NCBI GenBank assembly: GCA_017996395.1
Contig: JAGOHA010000008.1
Location: forward strand, 10,368-53,759
Direction of reading: 5' to 3'
Length of the DNA: 43,392 bases
From: Acidobacteriota bacterium
GTDB lineage: Bacteria > Acidobacteriota > JAAYUB01
The translations under genes were made by a program, and so were the position numbers. Each line of letters opens with the position of its first letter. Position 1 is the first letter of the stretch. Below the pieces are notes generated by a model. That model did no database searches, was not told the origin of the DNA, and saw nothing but the letters and a program-made list of their open reading frames with translations. Of this stretch, positions 1 to 8,354 are shown piece after piece.

Positions 1-1013
1 GCCGGCCGGGCGAGGCGATCGAGTCGCTGCCGGCCGAGTCGCCGCAGCCGGCGGCGACACCGGCCCCGCCCGCGGCGGACGCGTCCGCCGGCACGCCGGC
101 ACCCGCCAGCGCCGCGGCGCCGCCGGTAAGCGCGCCGCTGCCCCAGGCGCCCGGCGGGCGGGTGAAAGCGTCGCCCCTGGCGCGCAAGCTGGCCGCCGAT
201 TCGGGGCTCGACCTGCGCGCCGTGAACGGCACGGGACCGGGCGGCCGCATCATCAAGCGGGATGTGGAGCAGGCCCTGGCCGGAGGCGCCGCCGCCGTGC
301 GACCGGCCGCGACGGTCGCCGCGCCACCGGCGGTCGGTCAGACGGTGCCCGTGACACAGAAGCGGCGCGTGATCGCGCGCCGACTCGCCGAATCGAAATT
401 CGGCGCGCCGCACTACTACCTGAAACTTTCCGTGGACATGGCCCTGATCCTGGAGGCCCGCGAGGCGCTGCGGCATCCGGATGGAACCAAGCTGTCGCTC
501 AACACCTTTCTGATGCGCTTTGCGGCCGAGGCGCTCCGGCGTCATCCCATGGTGAACGCCACCTGGGGCCAGGACGCCATCACCCTCCACCCGCGGGCCG
601 ACATCGGCCTCGCGGTCGCCCAGCCCGACGGACTGATCACGCCGGTGGTGCGCGACTGCGGCGCCAAGGGCCTGCTGGCGATCGACCAGGAGCTGCAGGA
701 GCTGGTGGGACGGGCGCGCGCCGGCCGACTGGCGCCGGAGGAGTACACCGGCGCCACGTTCTCCATCAGCAACCTGGGGGCGTTCGGCATCGAGGAATTC
801 ACGGCCATCATCAACCCGCCCGGATCGGCCATCCTGGCGGTGGGCGAGATCCGGCGCCAGCCGGTGGCCGGCCCGGGCGACGCGCTCGTCGTCCGCCCGC
901 TGATGAAGCTGACGTTGTCGTGCGACCACCGGGTCGTCGACGGCGCCGTCGGCGCCGCGTTTCTGAAGGAACTCAAGGAGCTGATGGAGAATCCCATCCG
1001 CCTGATGGTCTGA
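1..1013 (+). CDS. 2-oxoacid dehydrogenase E2 (dihydrolipoamide acyltransferase), 5' truncated by window edge
   Basis: The frame is open from position 3, so the gene begins upstream of the window. What remains (about 336 residues) reads as the end of a lipoyl domain (GEAI), a long Ala/Pro linker of about 45 residues, a peripheral subunit-binding domain (KASPLARKLA through GRIIKRDVEQAL), a second linker, and the complete catalytic acyltransferase domain. The catalytic motif DHRVVDG near the C-terminus carries the active-site His, and the protein ends with the usual KELMENP-type tail. The enzyme transfers an acyl group from lipoyl-lysine to CoA in the pyruvate or branched-chain 2-oxoacid dehydrogenase complex; the sequence in view does not decide which. 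E1 and E3 would be expected upstream. The GTG at 162 is only an internal codon. Confidence 0.93.
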   Translation, partial: RPGEAIESLPAESPQPAATPAPPAADASAGTPAPASAAAPPVSAPLPQAPGGRVKASPLARKLAADSGLDLRAVNGTGPGGRIIKRDVEQALAGGAAAVRPAATVAAPPAVGQTVPVTQKRRVIARRLAESKFGAPHYYLKLSVDMALILEAREALRHPDGTKLSLNTFLMRFAAEALRRHPMVNATWGQDAITLHPRADIGLAVAQPDGLITPVVRDCGAKGLLAIDQELQELVGRARAGRLAPEEYTGATFSISNLGAFGIEEFTAIINPPGSAILAVGEIRRQPVAGPGDALVVRPLMKLTLSCDHRVVDGAVGAAFLKELKELMENPIRLMV

Positions 1014-1044
1014 CGTCCGGTACCCCGTCGCGAGGAAGACTGCC

Positions 1045-1968
1045 ATGTGTCCGCCGCCCAAGCTGCCGCCCGAAACGATTCAGGCGCTGTTCGACGAGAT
1101 GGAAAACTTCCAGGACATCGCCGCCCAGCTCAAGCCCCTGCCCGGAGAGGTCCCCGCGCTGGAAGGCATCGATATCCACGGTGAGGTCATCCCGTGCTCG
1201 GGACCCATCGGCGGCGATCACATCATCTACATCGATTTCAAGAAACGGTTCGACCTGGCCGCGCGGATCCGCCGGGCCCAGGCCGCCCGCCGCTGGCGCG
1301 TCGCGCGCCGGCTGGAGGAGAACTACCGCCAGGCGGGCATCCTGCTCGCCGACGTCGCCGGCCACCGGATCACCGATGCGCTGCTCACGGCGATGCTCCA
1401 CCAGTCGTTCCTGCTGGGTGTGCAGTACGAACTCGAAATCAGCGGCACCATCACGTTGCGCCTGTTCGAGTACATCAACAAGCGGTTTTACCAGTCGTCG
1501 GCCGTGGGCAAGTTCCTCACGATGATCTACGGGGAGATCAACGAGCAGGGCCGGTTCCGGTTCATCTCCGCGGCGCATCCGCCGCCGAAGATCTTCAGCT
1601 TCGAGTTCGACCGGTTCGTCGAGATTTCCGAGGACCGCCTCATCAGCTTTCCGCCCATCGGCACCGTGCCGCTGCGGGATGATGTGGATGTCCGCCGCCA
1701 CTCCAGCCTGCTGGGGCACAAGGACCAGTACACCGTGAACGAGATCAGCCTGCTGGGTCACCAGGACATCCTGCTCCTGTACTCGGACGGCCTGGCCGAT
1801 CATGAGAACGCCGCCGGCGAACCGTATTTCCCGGCGCACCTGGAGGCGCGGCTCCGCGAGGTGAAGCATGGCACGGCGCTGGAAATCTGCGCCGCGCTGC
1901 GCGAGCACCTGCTGGCGTTCGGCCAGCCGGCCGACGACGTCAGTTTCATCGTCATCAAGTGCCAGTGA
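1045..1968 (+). CDS. SpoIIE/RsbU-type PPM serine phosphatase, stand-alone
   Basis: A 307-residue protein consisting almost only of a PPM-type (SpoIIE) phosphatase domain. Visible metal-site motifs are GGDHIIYIDF near residue 57, LLADVAGH near residue 99, LLLYSDGLADHENA near residue 248 and the terminal DDVSFIVIK. A basic insertion of about 30 residues (RIRRAQAARRWRVARR) lies between the first two motifs. Family members dephosphorylate anti-anti-sigma factors in partner-switching pathways or other phosphoproteins. No receiver, GAF or HAMP sensor is fused and no STAS or anti-sigma kinase gene is next to it, so its substrate is unknown. The ATG is preceded by GAGGAAG, 31 bases after the E2 stop. 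It is probably cytosolic. Confidence 0.85.
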   Translation: MCPPPKLPPETIQALFDEMENFQDIAAQLKPLPGEVPALEGIDIHGEVIPCSGPIGGDHIIYIDFKKRFDLAARIRRAQAARRWRVARRLEENYRQAGILLADVAGHRITDALLTAMLHQSFLLGVQYELEISGTITLRLFEYINKRFYQSSAVGKFLTMIYGEINEQGRFRFISAAHPPPKIFSFEFDRFVEISEDRLISFPPIGTVPLRDDVDVRRHSSLLGHKDQYTVNEISLLGHQDILLLYSDGLADHENAAGEPYFPAHLEARLREVKHGTALEICAALREHLLAFGQPADDVSFIVIKCQ

Positions 1969-2016
1969 TCGCCGCGGTTGCCGCGCGGATCGCCGGACCG
2001 CCCGGCTGCAAACACC

Positions 2017-3018
<1,002 letters not shown>

Positions 3019-3100
3019 GCGCGGCCGACCCCCGTGATAAGATGACGATTCGGGGCCGCGAACCGGCGGCATCCGGCAATTCCGTCGGGAGGATGTCCTG

Positions 3101-4696
3101 GTGCGACACGCAAGTCTTGTCCTCGTGATGGTGATGTTCGTGATCTTGACGCTGACCGGTCTCGCCGGCGCCGCGGAGCCGGCGCCGGAGCGCCGGCTGT
3201 CGCGCGACGAGATGCGGGCGGTGATCCAATTCCTGGCTTCCGACCTGCTGGAAGGCCGGGCGCCCGGCACGCGCGGCGGCGAGCTGGCGGAGGCGTACGT
3301 CGAGAGCCTGTTCCAGTTGCTGAGCCTGCGGCCCGGCAACGGATCCGGGTACCGCCAGCCCTTCGCGCTGAAGGGATTCCAAACCCACGACACAGAGGCC
3401 CGGTGCGGCGGCATCGCCCTGGAAGCGGGCCGCGATTACATGCTGGCCTACCTGCGCGACGAGGCGCGGTTCCGGTTCGACACCGAAGCGGTCTTCGTCG
3501 GCTTCGGCATCCGCGCGCCCGGTTATGACTGGGACGATTTCAAGGATACGGACGTCCGGGGCAAGCTGATCTTCGTCCGCGTCAACGATCCCGGCTTGTT
3601 CGAGCCCGCCCGGTTCAACGGGCGGCGCATGACGTATTTCGGCCGGTGGCGCTACAAGGTCGAGGAGGCGGCCCGGCGCGGCGCCGCGGGCGTCCTGTTG
3701 GTCCACACCGACGCCACGGCCGGATACGGCTGGGACGTGGTGCGCCACTCCTGGAGCGGCGAGGAGATCTGCCTGCCGGCGGACCTCGACAACAACCTGC
3801 GCCTGCGGGGCTGGATCACCGAGGCGGCGCTGCGGCAGGTGCTGAGCCGAGAAGGCCTCGACCTCGGCGCGCTCTGCGAGCGGTCGCTGCGCCCGGACTT
3901 CCAGCCGGTGCCGCTGCGCGGCCGTTTTACGCTCACCGGCCGGAACAGCTTCCGCCAGTTCCAGACCAGCAACATCATCGGTGAAATCCCCGGCCGGACC
4001 GGCCGGCGCATCGTGGTCAGCGCGCACATCGACCATCTAGGCATGGCCCGAACCGAAAACGGCGACCGCATCTACAACGGCGCGGTGGACAACGGCTCGG
4101 CGGTCGCGACCATGGTGCTGGTGGCCAAGCGACTGGCCGAGCGGGGCGAGCCGCTCGACCACACGATCACCTTTCTGGCCTGCCAGGCGGAAGAGGCCGG
4201 CCTGCTGGGGTCGCGCTATTACGTCGACCACGCGGACACCGCCGCCATCGTGGCCAACCTGAACCTGGAGTCGGTGCCGGTGCGCGAGGCGGCCCGCGAT
4301 TTCCACGGCATCGGCGCCGAGCATTCCACCCTGGGCGAGTTGCTGCGCGACGTGCTTGCGGCGGAAGGGCTGGCCATGACGCGATCCTTTCTGGAGGAGC
4401 AGGGCTTCTTTTTCCGATCCGACCAGTTTCCCTTCGCGCTGCGGGACATCCCGGCCATCATGCTGATGCCCGGCACCGACTATCCGTCGGGCGTCAATCA
4501 CCAGGCGGAGTACTTCCGGCTCCGCTACCACACGGTCGAGGATGAGTTCCTTCCGGAGTGGGAGCTGGAGGGCGTGCGGCAGGCGGTGCAGGTCACTGTG
4601 CGGATGATCGAGGCGATCGACCGCGCGGCGGAGCCGCCGGCCACGAAGCCGGTCAAGGTGTTTCCGATCACGCCGCGGGCGCAGCGCCTCGACTGA
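3101..4696 (+). CDS. Secreted M28 family zinc aminopeptidase with PA domain
   Basis: The GTG start is preceded by GGGAGG at 3087-3092 with good spacing, and residues 1-25 form a Sec signal peptide (hydrophobic LVLVMVMFVILTL core ending near AGA). A PA-like insert (KLIFVRVNDPG ... GAAGVLLVHTDA) precedes the M28 catalytic core. Expected zinc ligands are visible: SAHIDHLG (His), GAVDNGSA (bridging Asp), CQAEEAGLLG (catalytic Glu and ligand Glu) and RYHTVEDE (His). The remaining ligand position reads NLNLE where the family usually has N-x-D, a conservative Asp to Glu change. M28 enzymes of this type remove N-terminal residues from peptides in the periplasm or outside the cell. A paralogue with a standard site lies at 34362-35906. 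Total length 531 residues, normal for PA-M28 proteins. Confidence 0.9.
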   Translation: MRHASLVLVMVMFVILTLTGLAGAAEPAPERRLSRDEMRAVIQFLASDLLEGRAPGTRGGELAEAYVESLFQLLSLRPGNGSGYRQPFALKGFQTHDTEARCGGIALEAGRDYMLAYLRDEARFRFDTEAVFVGFGIRAPGYDWDDFKDTDVRGKLIFVRVNDPGLFEPARFNGRRMTYFGRWRYKVEEAARRGAAGVLLVHTDATAGYGWDVVRHSWSGEEICLPADLDNNLRLRGWITEAALRQVLSREGLDLGALCERSLRPDFQPVPLRGRFTLTGRNSFRQFQTSNIIGEIPGRTGRRIVVSAHIDHLGMARTENGDRIYNGAVDNGSAVATMVLVAKRLAERGEPLDHTITFLACQAEEAGLLGSRYYVDHADTAAIVANLNLESVPVREAARDFHGIGAEHSTLGELLRDVLAAEGLAMTRSFLEEQGFFFRSDQFPFALRDIPAIMLMPGTDYPSGVNHQAEYFRLRYHTVEDEFLPEWELEGVRQAVQVTVRMIEAIDRAAEPPATKPVKVFPITPRAQRLD

Positions 4697-5001
4697 TGCG
4701 CGTGCGCGTTCCGCGCACCACCGCGACCGATCCGGCGGGCGCAGGCCGCCGCGCGAACTCGCCCGGCGACTTTTTGCTGTTGACGCTCAGCGGAGTGATG
4801 TACAATCAACCCTGCTGAACGAGGAGGACGCAAGGAATCGTTTCCGCCATCATCATGAGTGCCGACGCCTCACACCTTCAGCCTGCCCGGACGCCGACCT
4901 TGTTCTCCGGCCACCCGTTCCCCGCACGACACCTGCCTGATTCCGCCGCAGCCGCGCCGGCCGCCCGGCCGTACCGTTGACGGGGGGAGGGCGAGGGTCG
5001 C
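4697..5001. other. Intergenic region with a candidate promoter
   Basis: 305 bases between the M28 peptidase and the sigma-54 activator. It holds a sigma-70-like element (listed separately) and a GAGGAGG Shine-Dalgarno-like run at 4821-4827 that has no well-placed ATG, GTG or TTG. A 41-codon frame runs from ATG 4855 to the TGA at 4978-4980, but it is 28 bases from that run and has no recognisable sequence, so I do not call it a gene. A purine-rich ribosome binding site (GGGGGGAGGG) near 4981-4990 serves the downstream activator. Confidence 0.4.
4780..4806 (+). promoter_or_regulatory. Candidate sigma-70 promoter for the sigma-54 activator gene
   Basis: TTGACG at 4780-4785 and TACAAT at 4801-4806 with a 15-base spacer, which is short. 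The elements are close to consensus and lie about 195 bases upstream of the activator start. Transcription would begin near 4813. No other promoter-like pair is obvious in this gap. Confidence 0.4.
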
Positions 5002-6441
5002 ATGAAAGCCATCCTGGTGATCGCCACCGACGCGGAAGCCTGCAAGACCATCACCGAGTGCCTGCGGGCGGAATACAAGGTGGAAGTCCACCCGAACAAG
5101 GAAGCCTGCCTCGACGCGCAACGGAAGAAGCGGTACGAATTCATCCTCATCGACCTCCTGCTGCTGCGGGACGGCCGGCCGGTGAACGGCTACTTCGATT
5201 ACAAGGCGGTGCTGCAGCCGTTCTGGCAGGCTTACCCGATGTCGGAGCTCATCGTCATGAGCCAGCCGGCGATGATCCGCGACGCGGTGATGGCGGTGAA
5301 ACAGGGCGCCAGCAACTACATCACCTATCCCATCCACCCCGACGAGCTGCGGTACGTCAAGGAGAGCCTGCAGGAGGCCCTGAAGATCCACTACGAGCTC
5401 CAGTACCTGCGGGACAGTTTCTGGCAGGAGGATTCGCTGGAGCTTATCCGCACCAACAGCCCGGTGATGAAAGAGGTCTTCGGCAAGGTGCGGGCCGTCT
5501 CTACCACCAAGACCACCGTGCTGCTCACCGGCGAGACGGGGACGGGGAAGGGGGTCGTGGCCAAGCTGATCCACCAGCACAGCACCCGGCGCGACAACCA
5601 GTTCATCGCCATCCACTGCGGCGCGATTCCCGACACCCTGCTGGAGAGCGAGCTGTTCGGTCACGAGAAGGGCGCGTTCACCGGCGCCATCCGCCGCAAG
5701 CTCGGCAAGTTCGAAATCTCCCAGGGGGGCACCATCTTCCTGGACGAGATCTCCACGATCAGCCCGTCGATGCAGATCAAGCTGCTGCAGATCCTTCAGG
5801 ATCGGACCTTCCAGCGGGTGGGCGGTGAAGACGTCATCGAGGTGGACGTCCGCATCCTCGCCGCCACGAACGAGGATCTGGGCAAGATGTGCGACGACGG
5901 CAGCTTCCGGCGGGACCTGTACTACCGCCTCAACGTCTTCCCCATCGAACTGCCGCCGCTCCGCACCCGTCTCGAGGACATCCCGGTTCTGACCGAGGTG
6001 TTTCTCGATCGGCTGAATCGCCACCACCTGAAGGATATCGTGGGCATTCACCCGCTGGTCATGGAGGCGTTCACCCGCTACACGTGGCCGGGCAACATCC
6101 GCGAACTGGAAAACCTTGTGGAACGGGCTTACATTCTGGAGACTTCGTCCATGCTGACGCCGGAGAGCTTCCCCAGCGAGCTGTTCGCGTCGGGGGATTC
6201 CGGCACGCGCATCGAGATGGACACCTCCCTGACCCTGGCAGAAATCCGCCACCGCACCGTGGAAAGCGTGGAGCGGCGCTACCTGAAAGAGATGCTGACG
6301 CTCCATCGCGGCAAGATTGCCGAAACGGCCAAGGCGACGGGCATCAGCGTGCGGCAGCTGCATAAACTGATGGCCCGCTACGGCATCCGCAAAGAAGACT
6401 TCAAGTACATTCCCCTTGCTAAAACAAAAAAGGAACTTTGA
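5002..6441 (+). CDS. Sigma-54-dependent transcriptional activator (NtrC-type) with degenerate receiver
   Basis: 479 residues: receiver-like domain (1-125), AAA+ sigma-54 activation domain (about 145-385) and a C-terminal Fis-type helix-turn-helix (IAETAKATGISVRQLHKLM). The central domain is intact: Walker A GETGTGKG at 177-184, the sigma-54 contact loop GAFTGA at 224-229, Walker B GGTIFLDE at 242-249 and the WPGNIRELENL segment. The receiver keeps Asp51 (FILIDLLLL) but the usual acidic pair in the first loop is replaced (VIATDAE) and the conserved Lys-Pro is Tyr109-Pro110. It may therefore not use standard phosphotransfer. No histidine kinase is adjacent. Immediately downstream lie a cluster of palindromic sites and a near-consensus sigma-54 promoter for kamA, making kamA the obvious target. 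The ATG follows a GGGGGGAGGG-rich ribosome site. Confidence 0.92.
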   Translation: MKAILVIATDAEACKTITECLRAEYKVEVHPNKEACLDAQRKKRYEFILIDLLLLRDGRPVNGYFDYKAVLQPFWQAYPMSELIVMSQPAMIRDAVMAVKQGASNYITYPIHPDELRYVKESLQEALKIHYELQYLRDSFWQEDSLELIRTNSPVMKEVFGKVRAVSTTKTTVLLTGETGTGKGVVAKLIHQHSTRRDNQFIAIHCGAIPDTLLESELFGHEKGAFTGAIRRKLGKFEISQGGTIFLDEISTISPSMQIKLLQILQDRTFQRVGGEDVIEVDVRILAATNEDLGKMCDDGSFRRDLYYRLNVFPIELPPLRTRLEDIPVLTEVFLDRLNRHHLKDIVGIHPLVMEAFTRYTWPGNIRELENLVERAYILETSSMLTPESFPSELFASGDSGTRIEMDTSLTLAEIRHRTVESVERRYLKEMLTLHRGKIAETAKATGISVRQLHKLMARYGIRKEDFKYIPLAKTKKEL

Positions 6442-6479
6442 GTTCCGATACTGTATTTATCGGTACTAATAGTTCCGAT
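6441..6479. promoter_or_regulatory. Putative upstream activator sites (AGTNCCGAT half-sites) for the kamA promoter
   Basis: Three copies of the half-site AGTNCCGAT in alternating orientation: AGTTCCGAT at 6441-6449, its inverse ATCGGTACT at 6459-6467, and AGTTCCGAT at 6471-6479. The last two form a 21-bp near-palindrome (arms ATCGGnACTA and TAGTnCCGAT around one central base). The first copy overlaps the stop codon of the activator gene. The cluster lies about 175-210 bases upstream of the predicted kamA transcription start, the usual place for enhancer sites of sigma-54 activators. There is no U-tract, so a terminator is a weaker explanation. Confidence 0.6.
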
Positions 6480-6557
6480 GTAGTTGTGTATAATCTTTTA
6501 TATCAATAACATAGAAGTTCATAAATGTCTAAGTATAGGCTTTATAAGGAGCAAAAC

Positions 6558-6584
6558 ATGAAGTCCGGTGACTGCTATTTTTGA
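6558..6584 (+). CDS. Possible 8-residue upstream peptide (MKSGDCYF)
   Basis: AAGGAG at 6546-6551 stands 6 bases before an ATG followed by seven sense codons and TGA. The ribosome site is nearly ideal for this window. The frame lies upstream of the sigma-54 start site, so it could be translated only from read-through transcripts of the activator gene or from an unseen promoter. It may be a chance match; no homology can be judged at this length. Confidence 0.2.
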   Translation: MKSGDCYF

Positions 6585-6625
6585 CCATACAAAGTAATAT
6601 TCTTTAAAATCAATAATATAAATAA

Positions 6626-6642
6626 TTGGCACGATAATTGCT
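6626..6642 (+). promoter_or_regulatory. Sigma-54 (-24/-12) promoter of kamA
   Basis: TTGGCACGATAATTGCT matches the sigma-54 consensus YTGGCACG-N4-TTGCW throughout, with the invariant GG (6628-6629) and GC (6640-6641) at the required spacing. Transcription would start near 6653, giving an untranslated leader of about 107 bases before kamA that begins with a 6-bp hairpin. It directly follows the gene of a sigma-54 activator. Confidence 0.85.
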
Positions 6643-6759
6643 ATAATGAAAATGAGCCGCTTTGCGGCTGCTTAATTGCTGTTTTGGAGATGTTTCAGAG
6701 CCGAATATTTAAGATCAGCAACTTGAACGGACAGTTCTGATCAGGTGCGAAGGAGATAG

Positions 6760-8085
6760 ATGAAACGCGACATTTGGATCAGTGAGGAAGAGGAACCTCC
6801 CAGTACGGAGATCGGCCACGCCGAAGCCGATTTCGTGGATTCTCACGCTCCCCACGTCATCCCGTTCCGCTTGACGAGGCCCCCGCTCGTCGCCAAAAAG
6901 GCCCTGCGATCGAAGGGTCGCGGTTATGCCATTGCGCCCAGCGAGCGGTCATTGGCGTTCATGGAACGCCACTTTCCCGAGGCGACTCCCGACGAGTGGA
7001 GCGACTGGCGCTGGCAGGTGCGACACAGCATCCGGACTCTGGCTCAACTGGAACGGATCGTGGCCCTGTCCCCGGAGGAGCGGGATGCGATTCTGAGTCT
7101 GAACGGTTCGCTGCCGCTACGGATCACCCCGTATTACGCCAGTCTGCTGGATCCCATGGACGCGCTCCAGCCGATCCGGCGCAGCGTCATCCCGGTCAGC
7201 GACGAGTTCGCTGTATCGCCGGGCGAAGCGGCCGATCCACTGGGCGAAGATCACGACAGTCCCGTCCCCGGCCTGGTCCATCGCTATCCTGACCGTGTGC
7301 TGTTCCTGACCACCGGCTTTTGCGCCGCGTTCTGCCGGTACTGCACCCGCTCCCGAATGGTGGGCCACAGCAGCCACGGCGCGGGGTGCTCCAAGACCCG
7401 CTGGCAGAAAGCGATCGATTACATCGCCGCCAATCCGGCCATCCGCGATGTGCTGCTGTCGGGCGGCGATCCGCTGACCCTGTCCAATGAGCAGCTCAAC
7501 TGGCTGCTCACCCGGCTGCGGCAGATCCCGCATGTGGAATTCGTGCGCATCGGCACCAAGGTGCCGGTGGTGCTGCCCCATCGCGTCACGCCCAGCCTGG
7601 TGCGCATGCTGCGCCAGCACCACCCGCTGTTCCTCAGCATCCACTGCACCCATCCCGACGAGTTGACGCCCGAAGCCGTCCAGGCCTGCGAACGTCTGGC
7701 GGACGCGGGCATCCCGCTCGGTAGCCAGACGGTGCTGCTGGCTGGCATCAACGACAGCGTGGACACCATGAAACGACTGGTGCACGGCCTGCTGAAGGCG
7801 CGGGTGCGGCCCTACTACCTGTACCAGTGCGACCCGATCCAGGGTTCGCGGCACTTCCGGACGCCGGTGGCCAAGGGGCTGGAGATCATCCGCGGCCTGC
7901 GCGGACACACGACCGGCTACGCGGTGCCCACCTACGTGATCGACGCCCCCGGCGGCGGCGGGAAAATCCCCCTGCTGCCGGATTACGTCGAGGGCCGGGA
8001 CGGCGACGATCTGGTGCTCCGGAACTTCGAGGACAAGCTCTTCCGCTACCCCGACCCGGCGAGCGCGCCGGCGGCGGATCAATAG
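6760..8085 (+). CDS. kamA: Lysine 2,3-aminomutase (radical SAM, PLP)
   Basis: 441 residues with the radical SAM cluster motif CAAFCRYC (Cys188, Cys192, Cys195) and the PLP-lysine motif APGGGGK (Lys402). The two Asp residues that bind the substrate epsilon-amino group in the clostridial enzyme appear conserved at 358 (YQCDP) and 395 (VIDAPGGGG); glutamate 2,3-aminomutases carry Lys and Asn there. This favours L-lysine to L-beta-lysine. The N-terminal 60 residues are an extension of low similarity to what I recall of the family. There is no ablB acetyltransferase beside it (osmolyte route) and no kamDE, kdd or kce (lysine fermentation route), so the pathway is open; an EF-P lysylation role would also need epmA elsewhere. 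Start ATG has AAGGAG at 6750-6755. Expression is predicted to need sigma-54 and the upstream activator. Confidence 0.9.
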   Translation: MKRDIWISEEEEPPSTEIGHAEADFVDSHAPHVIPFRLTRPPLVAKKALRSKGRGYAIAPSERSLAFMERHFPEATPDEWSDWRWQVRHSIRTLAQLERIVALSPEERDAILSLNGSLPLRITPYYASLLDPMDALQPIRRSVIPVSDEFAVSPGEAADPLGEDHDSPVPGLVHRYPDRVLFLTTGFCAAFCRYCTRSRMVGHSSHGAGCSKTRWQKAIDYIAANPAIRDVLLSGGDPLTLSNEQLNWLLTRLRQIPHVEFVRIGTKVPVVLPHRVTPSLVRMLRQHHPLFLSIHCTHPDELTPEAVQACERLADAGIPLGSQTVLLAGINDSVDTMKRLVHGLLKARVRPYYLYQCDPIQGSRHFRTPVAKGLEIIRGLRGHTTGYAVPTYVIDAPGGGGKIPLLPDYVEGRDGDDLVLRNFEDKLFRYPDPASAPAADQ

Positions 8086-8120
8086 TCGAAACAGAATTCG
8101 GAAACAAATGGTTGGTCGTT

Positions 8121-8148
8121 CAAGCGGCGGACACGGGTCCGCCGCTTG
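8121..8148 (+). terminator. GC-rich hairpin after kamA, no U-tract
   Basis: A perfect 12-bp stem (8121-8132 with 8137-8148) closed by the 4-base loop ACGG, 35 bases after the kamA stop and between convergent genes. There is no run of T on either side, so it would be an atypical intrinsic terminator or an mRNA-stabilising structure. Confidence 0.5.
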
Positions 8149-8155
8149 GCGTTAT

Positions 8156-8190
8156 CAGTGAACAGTAAACAGTGAACGGTGAACGGTGGA
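8156..8190. repeat. Short degenerate tandem repeat (GTGAACRG unit)
   Basis: About four imperfect 7-8-base units of the form GTGAACAG/GTGAACGG follow the kamA hairpin. A second low-complexity stretch with repeated CGGATG lies at about 8285-8308. The rest of this 269-base gap between convergent genes shows nothing else. Replication slippage is the simplest origin. Confidence 0.5.
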
Positions 8191-8354
8191 AAGTCGGATT
8201 GCTCACAGACAAGTGAATTAATGAATGAGCGGTATCGAGGAAACAGGGTGAAGTGACCCGGACGCAGGAAATAGGGAACGAGGCCGGATGACCGGATGGA
8301 CGGATGAGACGGGTTTCTCGGCCTGCTGTTGCCGGGCAGTGATTCGGGTGCGGA

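Larger units (their letters stand above)
6442..6759. other. AT-rich regulatory island between the activator and kamA
   Basis: 318 bases, strikingly AT-rich against GC-rich surroundings. From left to right it contains the palindromic half-site cluster, an 8-codon frame with a well-placed ribosome site (6558-6584), a sigma-54 promoter (6626-6642), a short hairpin at the predicted transcript start (AGCCGC-TTT-GCGGCT, 6655-6669) and the kamA ribosome binding site AAGGAG at 6750-6755. No longer coding frame is present. Confidence 0.7.

Noticed and set aside
4855-4980. 41-codon frame upstream of the sigma-54 activator
   Set aside because: No ribosome site at suitable distance and Ala/Pro-rich sequence typical of chance frames in GC-rich DNA.
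8156-8190. Possible CRISPR-like repeat
   Set aside because: Units are only 7-8 bases, imperfect and contiguous with no spacers; no cas gene in the window.
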